A DNA stretch of 64,000 bases from Mercenaria mercenaria (lineage: Eukaryota > Mollusca > Bivalvia > Venerida > Veneridae), in contig NC_069366.1 of NCBI RefSeq assembly GCF_021730395.1, positions 63,927,001 to 63,991,000 on the forward strand, in the 5' to 3' direction. Numbering within the stretch: the first letter of the stretch is position 1; every line of letters starts with the position of its first letter. This document shows positions 35,010 through 45,597 of this stretch, in pieces. A model generated the notes under the pieces. That model did no database searches. It saw nothing but the letters and a program-made list of their open reading frames with translations, and was not told where the DNA came from. The position numbers and the translations under genes are program-made.

Positions 35010-35185
35010 GAAATACCCAAATGAAATCTTAATTACTGTGGTGATAACCAGTTGAAATCTCACTTACTGTGGTGATTACCAAATGAAATCTTACTGTGGT
35101 GATAACCAAATGAAATCTCACTTAGTCTGGTGACAATGAAATGAAATCTCATTTAACCAAATGAAGTCTCACTAACTTTGGTGAT
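35010..35185. repeat. Short minisatellite, units of about 30-40 bp
   Basis: Four to five imperfect units of the type CCAAATGAAATCTCACTTAC TGTGGTGAT lie directly downstream of the last zinc-finger exon found. Confidence 0.75.
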
Positions 35186-35589
35186 TTTTGGTGGCATGCA
35201 TATCCTTAAGTCACACACACGTTGTTCCGTGAAAAAATTGCATATATCACAGCTAAGCTGTTCTCTTGAATAATACATGTCTCGACATATAAAAAAATAA
35301 TAAAAAAATTTTCAACGCATGTAAACGACTTTTTTACAGTGGTTTTCTGTCGCGTCACATAGTTTTCTTTGGGAAAATTATAAAGGTTTAGTAAATTTTA
35401 AATCGTGCTTTTTTCTAAAAAAAAGAACTTGGTTAACTTTTCATATTTTAAGAAAAAAACACCGATCTTAATCGAGGGGAAAAATTCACTAAAAAAATTC
35501 GAAAAAAGGGGAAAAAAATAATTACTTAAAGGGGTTATAAAATTTTTTTTAAGTAACGCCAGAAAATCTTTTTAGGTCCGTAAAGTTGG

Positions 35590-35945
35590 GGGGGTTAGGC
35601 TTTAGACATTCAACAGACTTTCAAACAAACCTCTCCAAGGGGCTTTTAGACATTTCGGATAGACATTCAAAAGAAAAGGTGAATGCCTATCAAAGCATTA
35701 GACATTGGGAGAGCTTTTCAAAAAGAATAGACGAATCCCTACGACAGGCATTAGACTTCGGGGGGCCCATTCGAAAAAAAAATAGAGAATGCCTATCTGA
35801 AGGCTTTAAAGACATTCGATAGACTTTTCGAAAAAACGAAAGTCAAATCCCTTCTGATAACATAACATTCGGTAGACATTCGAAAAGCTAAAGGGCTAAT
35901 TCATATCTAAAGCCTTTAACATTCGGAAACATCGAAAAATCAAGC
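35590..35945. repeat. Tandem repeat of roughly 60-bp units
   Basis: Phrases TTAGACATTCG(G/A)TAGAC, CATTCGAAAAG and GAATGCCTATCTGAAGGC recur about every 55-70 bp, six times or so, with many small length differences. The open frame over it (35586-35822) is repeat-derived. Confidence 0.65.
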
Positions 35946-37569
35946 GAATGCTTTATAATTAAACTTTTTTGAATGACTTTTTCAACACTTTCTTAAACTA
36001 CTAATTCCATACACTTTCTTTCATCCCCGTGGGAAGGGCTCCGATACATTACCATAGTTTTACAAAATTAACATCCTCATTTAGTTACTTATGAAAAAAA
36101 AAAGGGTTACCCTTCGATTATCACGTTTGAAAATGGTCAAGACGGGCTCTTTTCCGGAGGGGTCACGCCCAAGATTAAACACCTAGACTTCTGTTTAAAA
36201 ATTTTGAGTCCGGGTGATTCATAATGAAACTTTATTTTCATTTTTTATACAAAATTGCATTTTAAAAATTTTAAAATTTTCTAAATTCAGACTTTTTTAA
36301 GTGACATCATAGGGGAGGTCAGTTTTAAATTTTTAAATTAATTTTCAAGTTCTGGAAAAAAACTAGCTTAAAATTTTTAATCTAAAAACCAAAGTTTCCC
36401 CCAGGTCAAAATTTCGTAAAAACCAGTTTTATGGGCAGCATCATAAAATGTCAACTAATTATTTTTTTTTGATTTGTCTCTCCAATGATATTTGGGGAAA
36501 TTCCGTTTTGGGTCTTCGTCACACCCCAGCCCAAAGGCTTTTTTATACTTTTTTGACCCCTTTATTTATCAAATACTTTTCGAAACATGCATTTATGGAT
36601 TTAATAACTCGGGCTTTGGGGGACTTGATAAAGATAATAACTCGTAAAAAACTAAAGGGTCTAAATTGTTTTAAAAAATTCATACTGTGGGAAAAATTTA
36701 AAAAATTACAGCACAGTAAAAACTAAATTTTGAAATGTTTGAAAGGGTTTAAGAATATTAATACCACTGCTTTTTTTTTTAGCGCGGTGCAAAAAAAAGT
36801 TATGAAAACGATGTATCTTGCGAGTGCAAAAAAATGGCGAGAGACAGTGCATTTTAGTGCGCAAGTGCATTAATACAAACCTAAGGACTCCTGTTCCATA
36901 TAAACTACATACATTCTTGATAAAGAAATAACTTGTAACATATGTTGTCGGGGTTCCCCCCTACGCAAAAGGGATCGCCAATTTAAATGGGTAAATTTTT
37001 CTTGCATCGATGGGCTTTTCCCTCACCAAAGGGATTATTGGTTCAAATCGTGGAAAAGAGGGTATTTTGATCGTTAAAAAACAAACACCCTTTTTTTTAA
37101 ACTGCTAGCGAAAACAGCTGAATTTCACACAACGTATAAATAAACGCAGCCTTCAAATAAAAAAGAAAAAGTTTGCGACCTCCAGCTTCTTGTTCAAAAA
37201 AAAGGAGTCAAAAAATTTGAATAGACAAAAGCGTGAAAATAAAGGTAAAAGGGCAAAATTTTAAACAAAAATCCCCCCACCCCATTATTGGGTTTTCTAA
37301 ATTTAAAAAAAAAACGGAAAATTTTAAAATTTTAAAAATTGACATCATCTTTGTTTTTTAAGAAGAATATTTTGAATAGAAAAAATTTTTACGGCATTAG
37401 AAACCGGATGTTAAATATGCCCGTTAAATGACCTAACTTCCCCCAATTTTTTTTTGAGAAAACCGCTATAAAAAAACCCGCAGACGCTCGAATAAGCTGA
37501 AAATCTCGGGTTTCATCGCAAGACTCTTATTGGGGTTGCTGGGATAAGGAAAAAAACAAAATCAAAACA

Positions 37570-38010
37570 TATGGGGCTTCCTTTCATACCACCGAAACTT
37601 ACTAAAATAGAAGATTTTTTTTAACATTTTCCGACCGGAACTTTCCTTCACGATAGCAAAGATTACAAGAGCCCCGCAATGCGGAGCAATAACGCCCAAA
37701 AATGACCATTTACCCCGTGTGCCCCTTGACTTTAAGCGCACCATCCAAAACATCGCAGGGCGTCGATTGAGGGGGGACTTTTGTCCCAATTTCATTAAAT
37801 CCAGTTCAAGAGTTACGAGTGGACGAAACAAAGCATATGACTTTTGACCCCTAAGTGTGAATTTTGACATTAACGACCATAAAAAACATGCCCCTGCACG
37901 CGTCTTGAGGGGCGAACTTTTTGTGTCTTTTTTCTTCGAATCCTTTTCAAGGGGGGACCAAGATTAGAGGGGGACCAAAACGCTAAGAGGGACAGAGGGA
38001 CACCGTTCAA
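37570..38010 (-). repeat. Copy of a GGTCA/TGACC-type interspersed family
   Basis: Contains GCCCCGCAATGCGGAGCAAT AACGCCC and TTGTCCCAATTTCATTAAAT, the style of another bivalve non-coding family with tandem core, here heavily altered by small length changes. Strand is nominal. Confidence 0.4.
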
Positions 38011-39764
38011 AATATAAACTTTCCCTTTCGGGCTAAAAAAGCGGTGGCTTTTATCAAATTATGGGCAAACTAGCCCAGCCCCAGACCAATCTTTTTCATT
38101 TCAGTAAAAGCTCTGCAAAGTTACTTTGTTTTTGGGGAAAAGTAGATATATAGCGACATTAAAAGCCTTCCCCCAAAGAACCAACCGACAGGTTGAAGAC
38201 ATTAAATCGCAATTTGATGCACATACGAAAAATTGAAAAGCACCCATCTTGTTAGCCAGTTTTTGTAAAGGGATGTACAAAGAACTCAATCTGATCGGTC
38301 ACTATTATAACCCCCAACCAGTTAACCTAAACGTGTTACTGTTTTGACCAGTGTAGCTGCAGAAAAAGAAGATTTCCTTTTTTTGGTACAGAGGGGATTT
38401 TCATTTTTTTTTTTTTCTTTTTTTTTTTTTTTTTGCTGTTTGTTTCAGGCCCGTGGCTTTGGAACACACTGGGCGTCAAAACCCGGGGGTCCGGGGTTTT
38501 TAATCCCCGGGCCCGGGGGACTGGAAATTTTTTTTGATGCCTTGAGTTCCCCCCCCCAACTAAAGGCCTTTACTGGTTCTTTCCAGGGAAAACGGTTTTT
38601 AAAAAAAAAATACACAAGGGAATTTTTTTTTATTAATAATCGTAGACAAACGGAAGTGCGACATTTAACAGGGTGCGACATTTAGTGTGTTGGGCATTCA
38701 TGGTGCCCAAAACATGAACAAATTACTGACGTCAGATTTGTAATGGCTTTGACGTCAAAGACCCACTTTTTCCATCTTTTTTAATCCCGATGGCAGCGAA
38801 AGGGGTAAATATGGAAAAAAATTTTAGATTTTTTAAGTTTAATTCGGGTGCCTATCGAAATTTTTCGATTTCCTTTTTTTATCCGTAATTGAACATTTTA
38901 CAAAAAACGACACAAAGTATCAAAAAATTTTTTTCCGAAAATAAAAAAACAACTCAATGGACATTTTTAAAAATTAGTAACCTTTAAATGGGAATTTTTT
39001 ATTTTTATAAAATGCTTTTTCTTTTTTAAAACGAAAAAAAATCAGGCATCGGGCGCGTTTTTATTTTTTTTGTTTTAAAAACGTTTTTAAAAAGCTGATT
39101 TATACATTTAAAATCTAGAAATCATTTTACAATTGATTTAATATGATTTAAACCTCTAAAAAAAAGTATTTTTAAAAAAAAAAAGTATTTATTAAAAAGG
39201 CGAACTCCATGATAGTTAATTCCGCTCAAAAAATGACAGAAAAATCGTGTATATAGGAACCTTTTAGGGGGCAGAGAGTTCGGGGAACCAGTTTGGCACC
39301 AAACTTTTTAAAAGAGAATAATCTGCGCTGAAGCTTGAGTCTACATGTTCCTATAATATTTTATTCTTAAAGTGTTTTTCCACAGAAACTTTTCCGTTTG
39401 CATTTTCCCTGTTTCATTATTAGGGAAAACGATTCGCGAAGCGACGAAAATCGGGATCCTTTAGGGAGCATCGATAAACCGGGAACCGAATGAATATACT
39501 ATCGATTTAAAAAATGTGGTCTCCTGGTCTTTTTTTCACTAACACAGCGTCTAACATGGGGTTTTTGAAAGAATACATTGATGACGAAATCAAGTTTTCC
39601 CAATCCGGCTTTAAAACCCTTCTACCATATTTTAAATGAAAAATCTTTTCCATAAAAAGAAGATGTCTTGAAGTCCCAACATTCACAAAGGCCGAATTCA
39701 TAGGTAAAGCAACAAATTCTACTTTAGTTTCTCATGAACCATCTTTTTTTCTTTTTTGGGCCTT

Positions 39765-41050
39765 TTTCAAGCTTCATTCAACTTTCTACTGTGCCCCCAC
39801 TGAAACAAGCCCCGTTAGTGCAATTTTAGGAAAGATGATCCACTTTTAAATAACTATATCGTCCAACATATCCTTAAACATATTTAAAAAAGTTCTTGAA
39901 CCCTCAATTTCAGCTGTTTTAAACCCTCTTTAGATTCTTGCTTTTTACTCCGTACAGCTTAATCAACTAGTTTTTATATACATACTCTCGTGAAGCGCTC
40001 GATAACGGGGTAGAATTTGTGCTGTCTTTTTCGATAAAAGCAAGGCCTTTGACAAAGTCGGCACAAAGGTTTCTATGTAAACTAAAACCCCAGGAATCAC
40101 AGGTTCCTTTACAGGGTTTCCAAACCTCCTTTCATAGACTAACGCGTGTTCGCCAGGAGTCAAATCAACTGGGATTTCTCAAAACTGATTCCACAGGTTC
40201 AATTCTCGGACCTCTTCTTTTTTCCCTTTTCTTTATCAATGACAAATAGAACATGCTCAGCCTGTTTTCCCGATGATACAAGACTTATATCATAGTTCAG
40301 CAACCGGACATTGCGGCAAATCTGCTTAAAAAATTTCATCAACAAAAAAAGGCTTTTAACATTTAAACCCTTCAAATCAGAAACCCGTGTAATTTCAAGA
40401 AAACAAATTTTCAACTTCATTCTCCTCTTTGAATGTTTAAACCAAATTGTTCCCGAGGTCTTTGAACATAAACATCTTGGCGTATTCCTGTCAAATGATT
40501 ATTGATGTCATTCTCATATCAACTTCATTGTAGAAAAGAAGAGGGTATACATAATGCGTAAATTGAAATTCTCACATGACCGTCGTTCCCTTGAAACCAT
40601 ATATATTTCTCTCATAAGACCAATACTCGAATACGCAGACGTAGTGTAGGGCAATTGTACCAAGTATGTAATGGATCAACTCGACAAAATTCAAAATGAA
40701 TGTGCTCACATTGTCTCCGGAGCTACCAAAGAAACAGGAAATTCCAGGTGCTCCATACACGACTACGAACCAAATGCAGTGAACTGAATCAACATCTTTA
40801 CCTAAAAGATATTTATCTCACACCATTGTACCAATGTGGACAGGCTGAAACTAATTTCCACTTCTTTTTTGAATGCAGAATCTTTAACCGTTGTCGAAAC
40901 GATCTTCTTTATAATTTGCGAAATTTCGTAATTGACTTGGACACTGTTCTATTTTGAAACCTAGCCCTTTCTGATCAGAGTAGCATGATTATGTTCACTC
41001 ATGTACAGACATACATATCCAAATGTAAGAGATTCTTTTAGCAACCCCGA
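39765..41050 (+). mobile_element. LINE, jockey/CR1-like, reverse transcriptase to C-terminus, broken
   Basis: Reverse transcriptase blocks read in order: FFDKSKAFDKV (about 40027; family DISKAFDKVWH), STGSILGPLLFSLFINDK (40190; family PQGS.LGPLLF), EHKHLGVFLSNDY (40466), YISLIRPILEYADVV (40600) and IQNECAHIVSGATK (40687). The C-terminal domain then follows with HTRLRTKCSELNQHLYLKDI, a QCGQAETNFHFFFECRIF zinc-like C-x-C-G...H-x3-E-C motif and a trailing basic segment. The FADD catalytic block near 40265 is damaged. Several frame changes occur, and the segment between SGATK and HTRLR is deleted. A dead copy, lying partly in the low-accuracy segment, so some breaks may be sequencing error. Confidence 0.8.
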
Positions 41051-42379
41051 GACATTCCCTTTTCTTCCCTCTTTCTCCTTTCTATTCTACGTTTAACTTG
41101 TTCTATCATTCAAAAATTCACTTTCAATTATTTCGCTAATAATACAGCAAAAAAACTAAGACAAAATGAACTTACTTAGTCTGTTATCTCCTTGTCCACC
41201 ATCATGAGGCATGCTCGTGGAACAAATACGCGACTCATAAGTCAAAAATAATAAGTCATAAGTCAAAAGTCAAAAGTCGAAAATCATAACTCAAAAGTTA
41301 AAAAAAAACATAAGTCGAAACTCAAAAGTGGCCCTCCACGGCTTCCATAGGTAGGAAAAGGAGTAAAAAAGGGAAACAAAATGTTACTCACAAGAAGCAA
41401 GGGACTGTAATAATTTGTGTCTTGTGTTTTTAAATGACAATTCGATTGATTACATACTTGCAATATTTCACTTCTACATGTATTGTGTAACGTTCTCATC
41501 ATTGTTCAAATGAAGACATGTCATTGGCAACAGACCGAGGGGTCTCGTGCACCCCCCCCCCCCCCCTACACACACACACATCAGTTGGCTGAAAAGGGAA
41601 CTATACTCATTAGAGATGCATCCTACTATTTTAAAAGAAGAATAAAATTTTCTCAAAATTTAGACCCAGAAACGCACAGAGGCCACCATTTTGAACCTGT
41701 TTTTAAACATTTTTCGGTGGTGAAGTCTTCATTCTAGAATGGTGTCCCCAGTCAAATGTTTCTGGATACGGGCTCTACACCGTTTAAGTATGTACACCAT
41801 TTAAGAAATCACCACATTCGCAACTCGATATCAGTTCATATTTTCAGGCCGAGTGCTTAACATGGTCTAATTATCATCAATATAGAGGCATATGATGATT
41901 AGTTCTAGTAGTGCATACGCCGCTTGTAAAATGTTTGAGTCTCTTTAGATCGAAAGTTTAGCCCTAAATATTGAAATCTTACACGTTGTCAAGCTCTTTT
42001 TATAACACATATTATAAAGACAAAGTTTAGTTCTTTTTGAAGTACAATATGTATATTAGATAGATACATAGTGTTAAATAGAAATAACATGAAAGAATTT
42101 TTCATGGAATCATAGATCGCACACCAGCACTACGTTTTCAGCTGATTTTACACTTTGTATGTTTGACTGAAAATATCTTTCTTGCATCAGGCATGACCCC
42201 CACTTTACTTTTGATTTTTATTCAGCACTGACAATATTTTACAAGAAATTTTAAGTTACAGACATTTAAAAAGGTTCCTGATGTGTGCTGCAGCCATTGG
42301 AAATATGTCAAATTTATATAGAATAAAGAAGAACAGCTATTTAGTGTGTTGTAACCTATACAAAACTGCTGATTTTGGG
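41051..42379. other. No recognisable gene; short AAGTC repeats and poly-C
   Basis: A run of AAGTCAAAAGTC-type short repeats lies at 41236-41330 and a C15 tract at 41552-41566 next to a (CA)n tract. The rest is AT-rich with no exon recognised. Confidence 0.45.
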
Positions 42380-43340
42380 CTTACTCGATTAAAGGTAAAG
42401 GTCACCGGGACATGAACATGGGAAAACAGATTAATTGAGAACCACTTTACCTAGAATCTTGAAACTTCATGGGGTGATTAGAATGCAAGAAAATGATCCC
42501 TATTGCAACCAACCATTAGTGTCTCTATATAAATGTCTTTCACTCATATTCCCTATTGACTTCTTGCCTATTACGACTATGCACTGGGGGAGACATGGGC
42601 ATCTTCTAGTTTGAAAACGAATTGCCCTCTATTAAAGGAGGAGGGGTATATTTGAAATATTATTGTTTGATGATGGATGTCGGTCGGTCTGTAGACCAAT
42701 CCAAAAGATAACTGGAGAATGCTTGGGCCAAGGACCATGAATGTTGATCGGGAGATTTGGCATGACCAGCAGATGTGTGTTTGTTTGTTTGTTTGAGGTT
42801 TAACGCCGTTTTTAACAGTATTTCAGTCATTAACGATGGGAAGTTAACCTAATCAGTGTTCCTGAATTCTGTACCAGTACAAATCTGTTCTCCACAAGTA
42901 ACTGCCAACTTCCCCACATGAATTATCAGAGGTGGATAACGAATGATTTTATCAAACCGTCACAGAGAACATACGACCCCCCCCCCCCCCCCCACTACCA
43001 CCACCCCGGTATCTAAATCGCGATCCCGTGATCCGTAGACCAACGCTCTCCCTACTGAGCTAAGCGGGCGGGCTTGACCAGCAGATGTCCCCTATTGATT
43101 CTGAGTTCAGTAGGTCAAATGTCAAGATTACATTGACAATAAAACTTTTTTGCCGGAAAACTAGATAATGCTTAAGTCTAAACCCCATTTTGAAACAGAA
43201 GTGATTTAAGACTCATAAATGACCCATAACTATTGATTCAAGGTCAATATGTCCAATGTCTAGTGCGCAATGACCAGATAACTTCTGTTCCTTGTCAGTT
43301 ACTTCATGCAAGTATTCTACAGGCTCTTGTTATAACTAGA
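42380..43340. repeat. Fragments of GGTCA-type interspersed repeats around a SINE
   Basis: Fragments include AAAGGTAAAGGTCACCGGGA (42395), CTGGGGGAGACATGGGCATC (42583, the terminus family of the element at 12523) and, after the SINE, AGTAGGTCAAATGTCAAGAT and AAAACTAGATAATGCTTAAG. They are truncated pieces, with no coding. Confidence 0.5.
42777..43074 (-). mobile_element. Young tRNA-derived SINE with 14-bp target duplication
   Basis: On the minus strand: GCCCGCCCGCTTAGCTCAGT AGGGAGAGCG (A box), a B-box-like GGGATCGCGATTTAGAT, a poly-G tract, then GTTGGCAGTTACTTGTGGAG, TGTACTGGTACAGAATTCAG and a tail AAACGGCGTTAAACCTCAAA with (CAAA)n. The insertion is flanked by identical TGACCAGCAGATGT at 42763-42776 and 43075-43088. 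Perfect duplications mean a fairly recent insertion. The tRNA-like head is not a functional tRNA gene. Confidence 0.9.
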
Positions 43341-43954
43341 ATCTCCAAATATCACATTATTATCAATTAGTCCCTGACCTTTGCTCACATGTACTTTTCT
43401 TCCCCTTGTTCCAGTAAAAGCAGAGAATTTTCCCATTGATTTGTTAAAAAAAAATGCTTTCAGTTAAAAAAAGATTTTGAGCAAGATTAACCAAACCTCA
43501 CAAAAGTTTCAATAAGCACACGAGCTTTGCTCATGTATTATTTTATCTCCTTTGACAGAGTGAAACAGAGGTTCACCCCTTATTTGGTAAAACAAAGTTG
43601 AAAATGCTTATTCATTAAAAGTAGTTTAACTAGAATCACCAAACTTAAGCAAAATGTTCATGACCATTACCAGAAGCTGTCAACCGCTGCTCACATCAGT
43701 CCTCTCAGTGCTTTGATTTATTTTTTTAATAGAATATTTATTTATTATGTAGATCTACTCACACAGCGTATACATTTGTATGCTTAATGAAAATCGCATA
43801 CAATCAAAACAGACTGAGATTCAAACTTGTCCTTTGATGGTGTCTAGGGGTACGGATCCGTACCACTAGAATTTGATTCTAGAGGTACGGCTGTAGACAA
43901 GTCTCTTACTAATGCGGTCGTGTATCTTTTTTAAAGATAATTCTTGTTTGCAAT

Positions 43955-43958
<4 letters not shown>

Positions 43959-43996
<38 letters not shown>
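43959..43996. repeat. (CA)n microsatellite
   Basis: Nineteen uninterrupted dinucleotide units. Confidence 0.95.
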
Positions 43997-44000
<4 letters not shown>

Positions 44001-44638
44001 CACCTTTATATTTTTTCACTTTTGGAAATAAATTGTACGCACGTGCATCAGTGCCCAGCTACGCGCCTGCCGTTGTAAAATCATAAAACTGCTGCAGGTC
44101 AGATGACTAACAAAAAAATGGAGAGGTAAACATCTAGATTTAATCAGGGCACGACACTATTTTACAAGTTTATGTGTATGAATACATATATTTAGATGAA
44201 CGAATTACCAATTCTATACTTGTATATTCAATTTGATAGGCTGATGAATTACAGTGCTATTGGAATAATATACATTCAGTACAATAATTATTTGTACCGA
44301 AAAACTAATTCATGTACTAATAAACATTGATAATGTGGCAGTTGACCTCAATACAATCGCTTTACAATAGATCTGTGACGGATTATTTTGAGGCCTAATT
44401 GGGGTAGGTAGGTCGGATTTTTTTCATTTCTATTAATAAGGGAGACTTTTCGGAAATTATTTGTGTGTCAAAAAAAAAAAACAAGGGGGGAACCAGGGTG
44501 GGTGGTGGGGCGGGGTAGCTAAACCACCAAATATGCTATTTACGTTATTCATAAAAACCTGTCAATTTACAGAACGACCAGAACGCATCAGACGCATCCA
44601 TTGAATTGTTTTCAAAAATAAATACAAATAAGGCGGGG

Positions 44639-44668
44639 TGTGTGTGTGTGTGGTGTGTGTGTGTGTGG
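44639..44668. repeat. (TG)n microsatellite
   Basis: About fourteen TG units with one interruption, followed by a G-rich tract. Confidence 0.9.
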
Positions 44669-45039
44669 AGGGGGGGGGAGGTGTTATGCCTTTAGAGCAT
44701 CACTAAGTTTATTTCTAATATCACTGACTATGTTTAGAGCATTAGAGCATACATTAAAACTAACTATGTTTAGAGCATAAATTAAAAGTGCTTTTTTGCA
44801 ACTTTTGTGAAAAATATTGAAAATATTATTCTCCAAGGTCATATACACATTTTTTGTCGGGCAGGTAGGGATACCGGAACAAACACTTTCAGTACGCCTA
44901 ATAACACAATTATACGTTTATTGAAAATCAACATATATAACATCTAAGGAAAAACGTTGATGTTTTCCTTTAATATTTTAGAGAAATTCACCGAAAATGA
45001 AAGTCGGATAACAGAAAGTAATATACACGTATCGGTGAA

Positions 45040-45597
45040 ATGAGTCATCAAACAGAGTTGGAGAAAAAGAAATACAGAAACTGGGTGAGAGGTGGACTGG
45101 CGTATAAATACCTTAAAGAAGGTATAAAAGGATTTGCTGATGACGTGGTTGGAGAAGAACACAGGAGAATTAATCAGGATGTCATATCTGGACGCACCTG
45201 TAACGAGTGCAGCATTAGAAACCTGCGACCACTGCATACCTGTCAAAAGGATCATGCCAGCAGATACAAATGTCCTTGGGGTCAGAACAACTGTAACTGT
45301 ACGTGTACTACAAAGAAAAAACGATGTCCTAATAAAGTATGCGACGCTGTTATGGAAGAAATTCTAAAAAATCACGGATCGGCACCGCCTACACCAAACT
45401 GGAAAAATATAGATATACAGAAGTGGTGTTCGGATCCTTGGGAGATGGCCAAATGTTTCATCAACGCGCCGGGTTATGCAGACAAGTCTACAGCAGACGA
45501 TATTGACATTGCAGGGTTACTTCATGTTTTCATCAACAATATCGGTCACAAAACACACTTGTCCGACAAGATAAACAATGGCAATATATTTCTAAAG
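45040..45597 (+). CDS. HEPN-NACHT gene exon 1: DZIP3-type HEPN N-terminal part with Cys-rich segment
   Basis: It starts MSHQTELEKKKYRNWVRGGL, an N-terminus that from memory recurs in bivalve DZIP3-HEPN proteins, which supports this ATG. The Cys cluster (TCNEC, HTC, CPWGQNNCNCTC, RCPNKVC) looks metal-binding. The helical CDAVMEEILKNHG and FINAPGYADKSTADDIDIAG segments follow. It ends FLK|GTTCGT, phase 0; the open frame continues 25 codons into the intron if unspliced. Confidence 0.87.

Larger units (their letters stand above)
35230..39980. other. Probable low-accuracy assembly segment
   Basis: Runs of 7-17 identical bases of all four kinds are far denser here than elsewhere (poly-A/T throughout, T16 near 38415, C9 near 38550, G5-G6 in several places). 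Recognisable repeats are peppered with single-base length changes. No exon could be supported although the zinc-finger gene should continue. A CDS called here would not be reliable. Confidence 0.6.
43341..45039. other. Upstream region of the HEPN-NACHT gene
   Basis: AT-rich with (CA)n at 43959-43996, (TG)n at 44639-44668 and a small palindrome GGTACGGATCCGTACC near 43850. An ACATATATAAC TATA-like sequence lies about 105 bp upstream of the start codon at 45040. It could be the promoter but is not distinctive in AT-rich DNA. Confidence 0.35.

Noticed and set aside
36448-38685. Several open frames of 90-113 codons
   Set aside because: They fall in the low-accuracy segment where homopolymer errors make frames meaningless; none shows a domain.
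42997-43074. tRNA-like sequence with GCTTAGCTCAGTAGGGAGAG on the minus strand
   Set aside because: It is the head of a SINE with target duplications; the acceptor stem and T arm do not close as in a functional tRNA.
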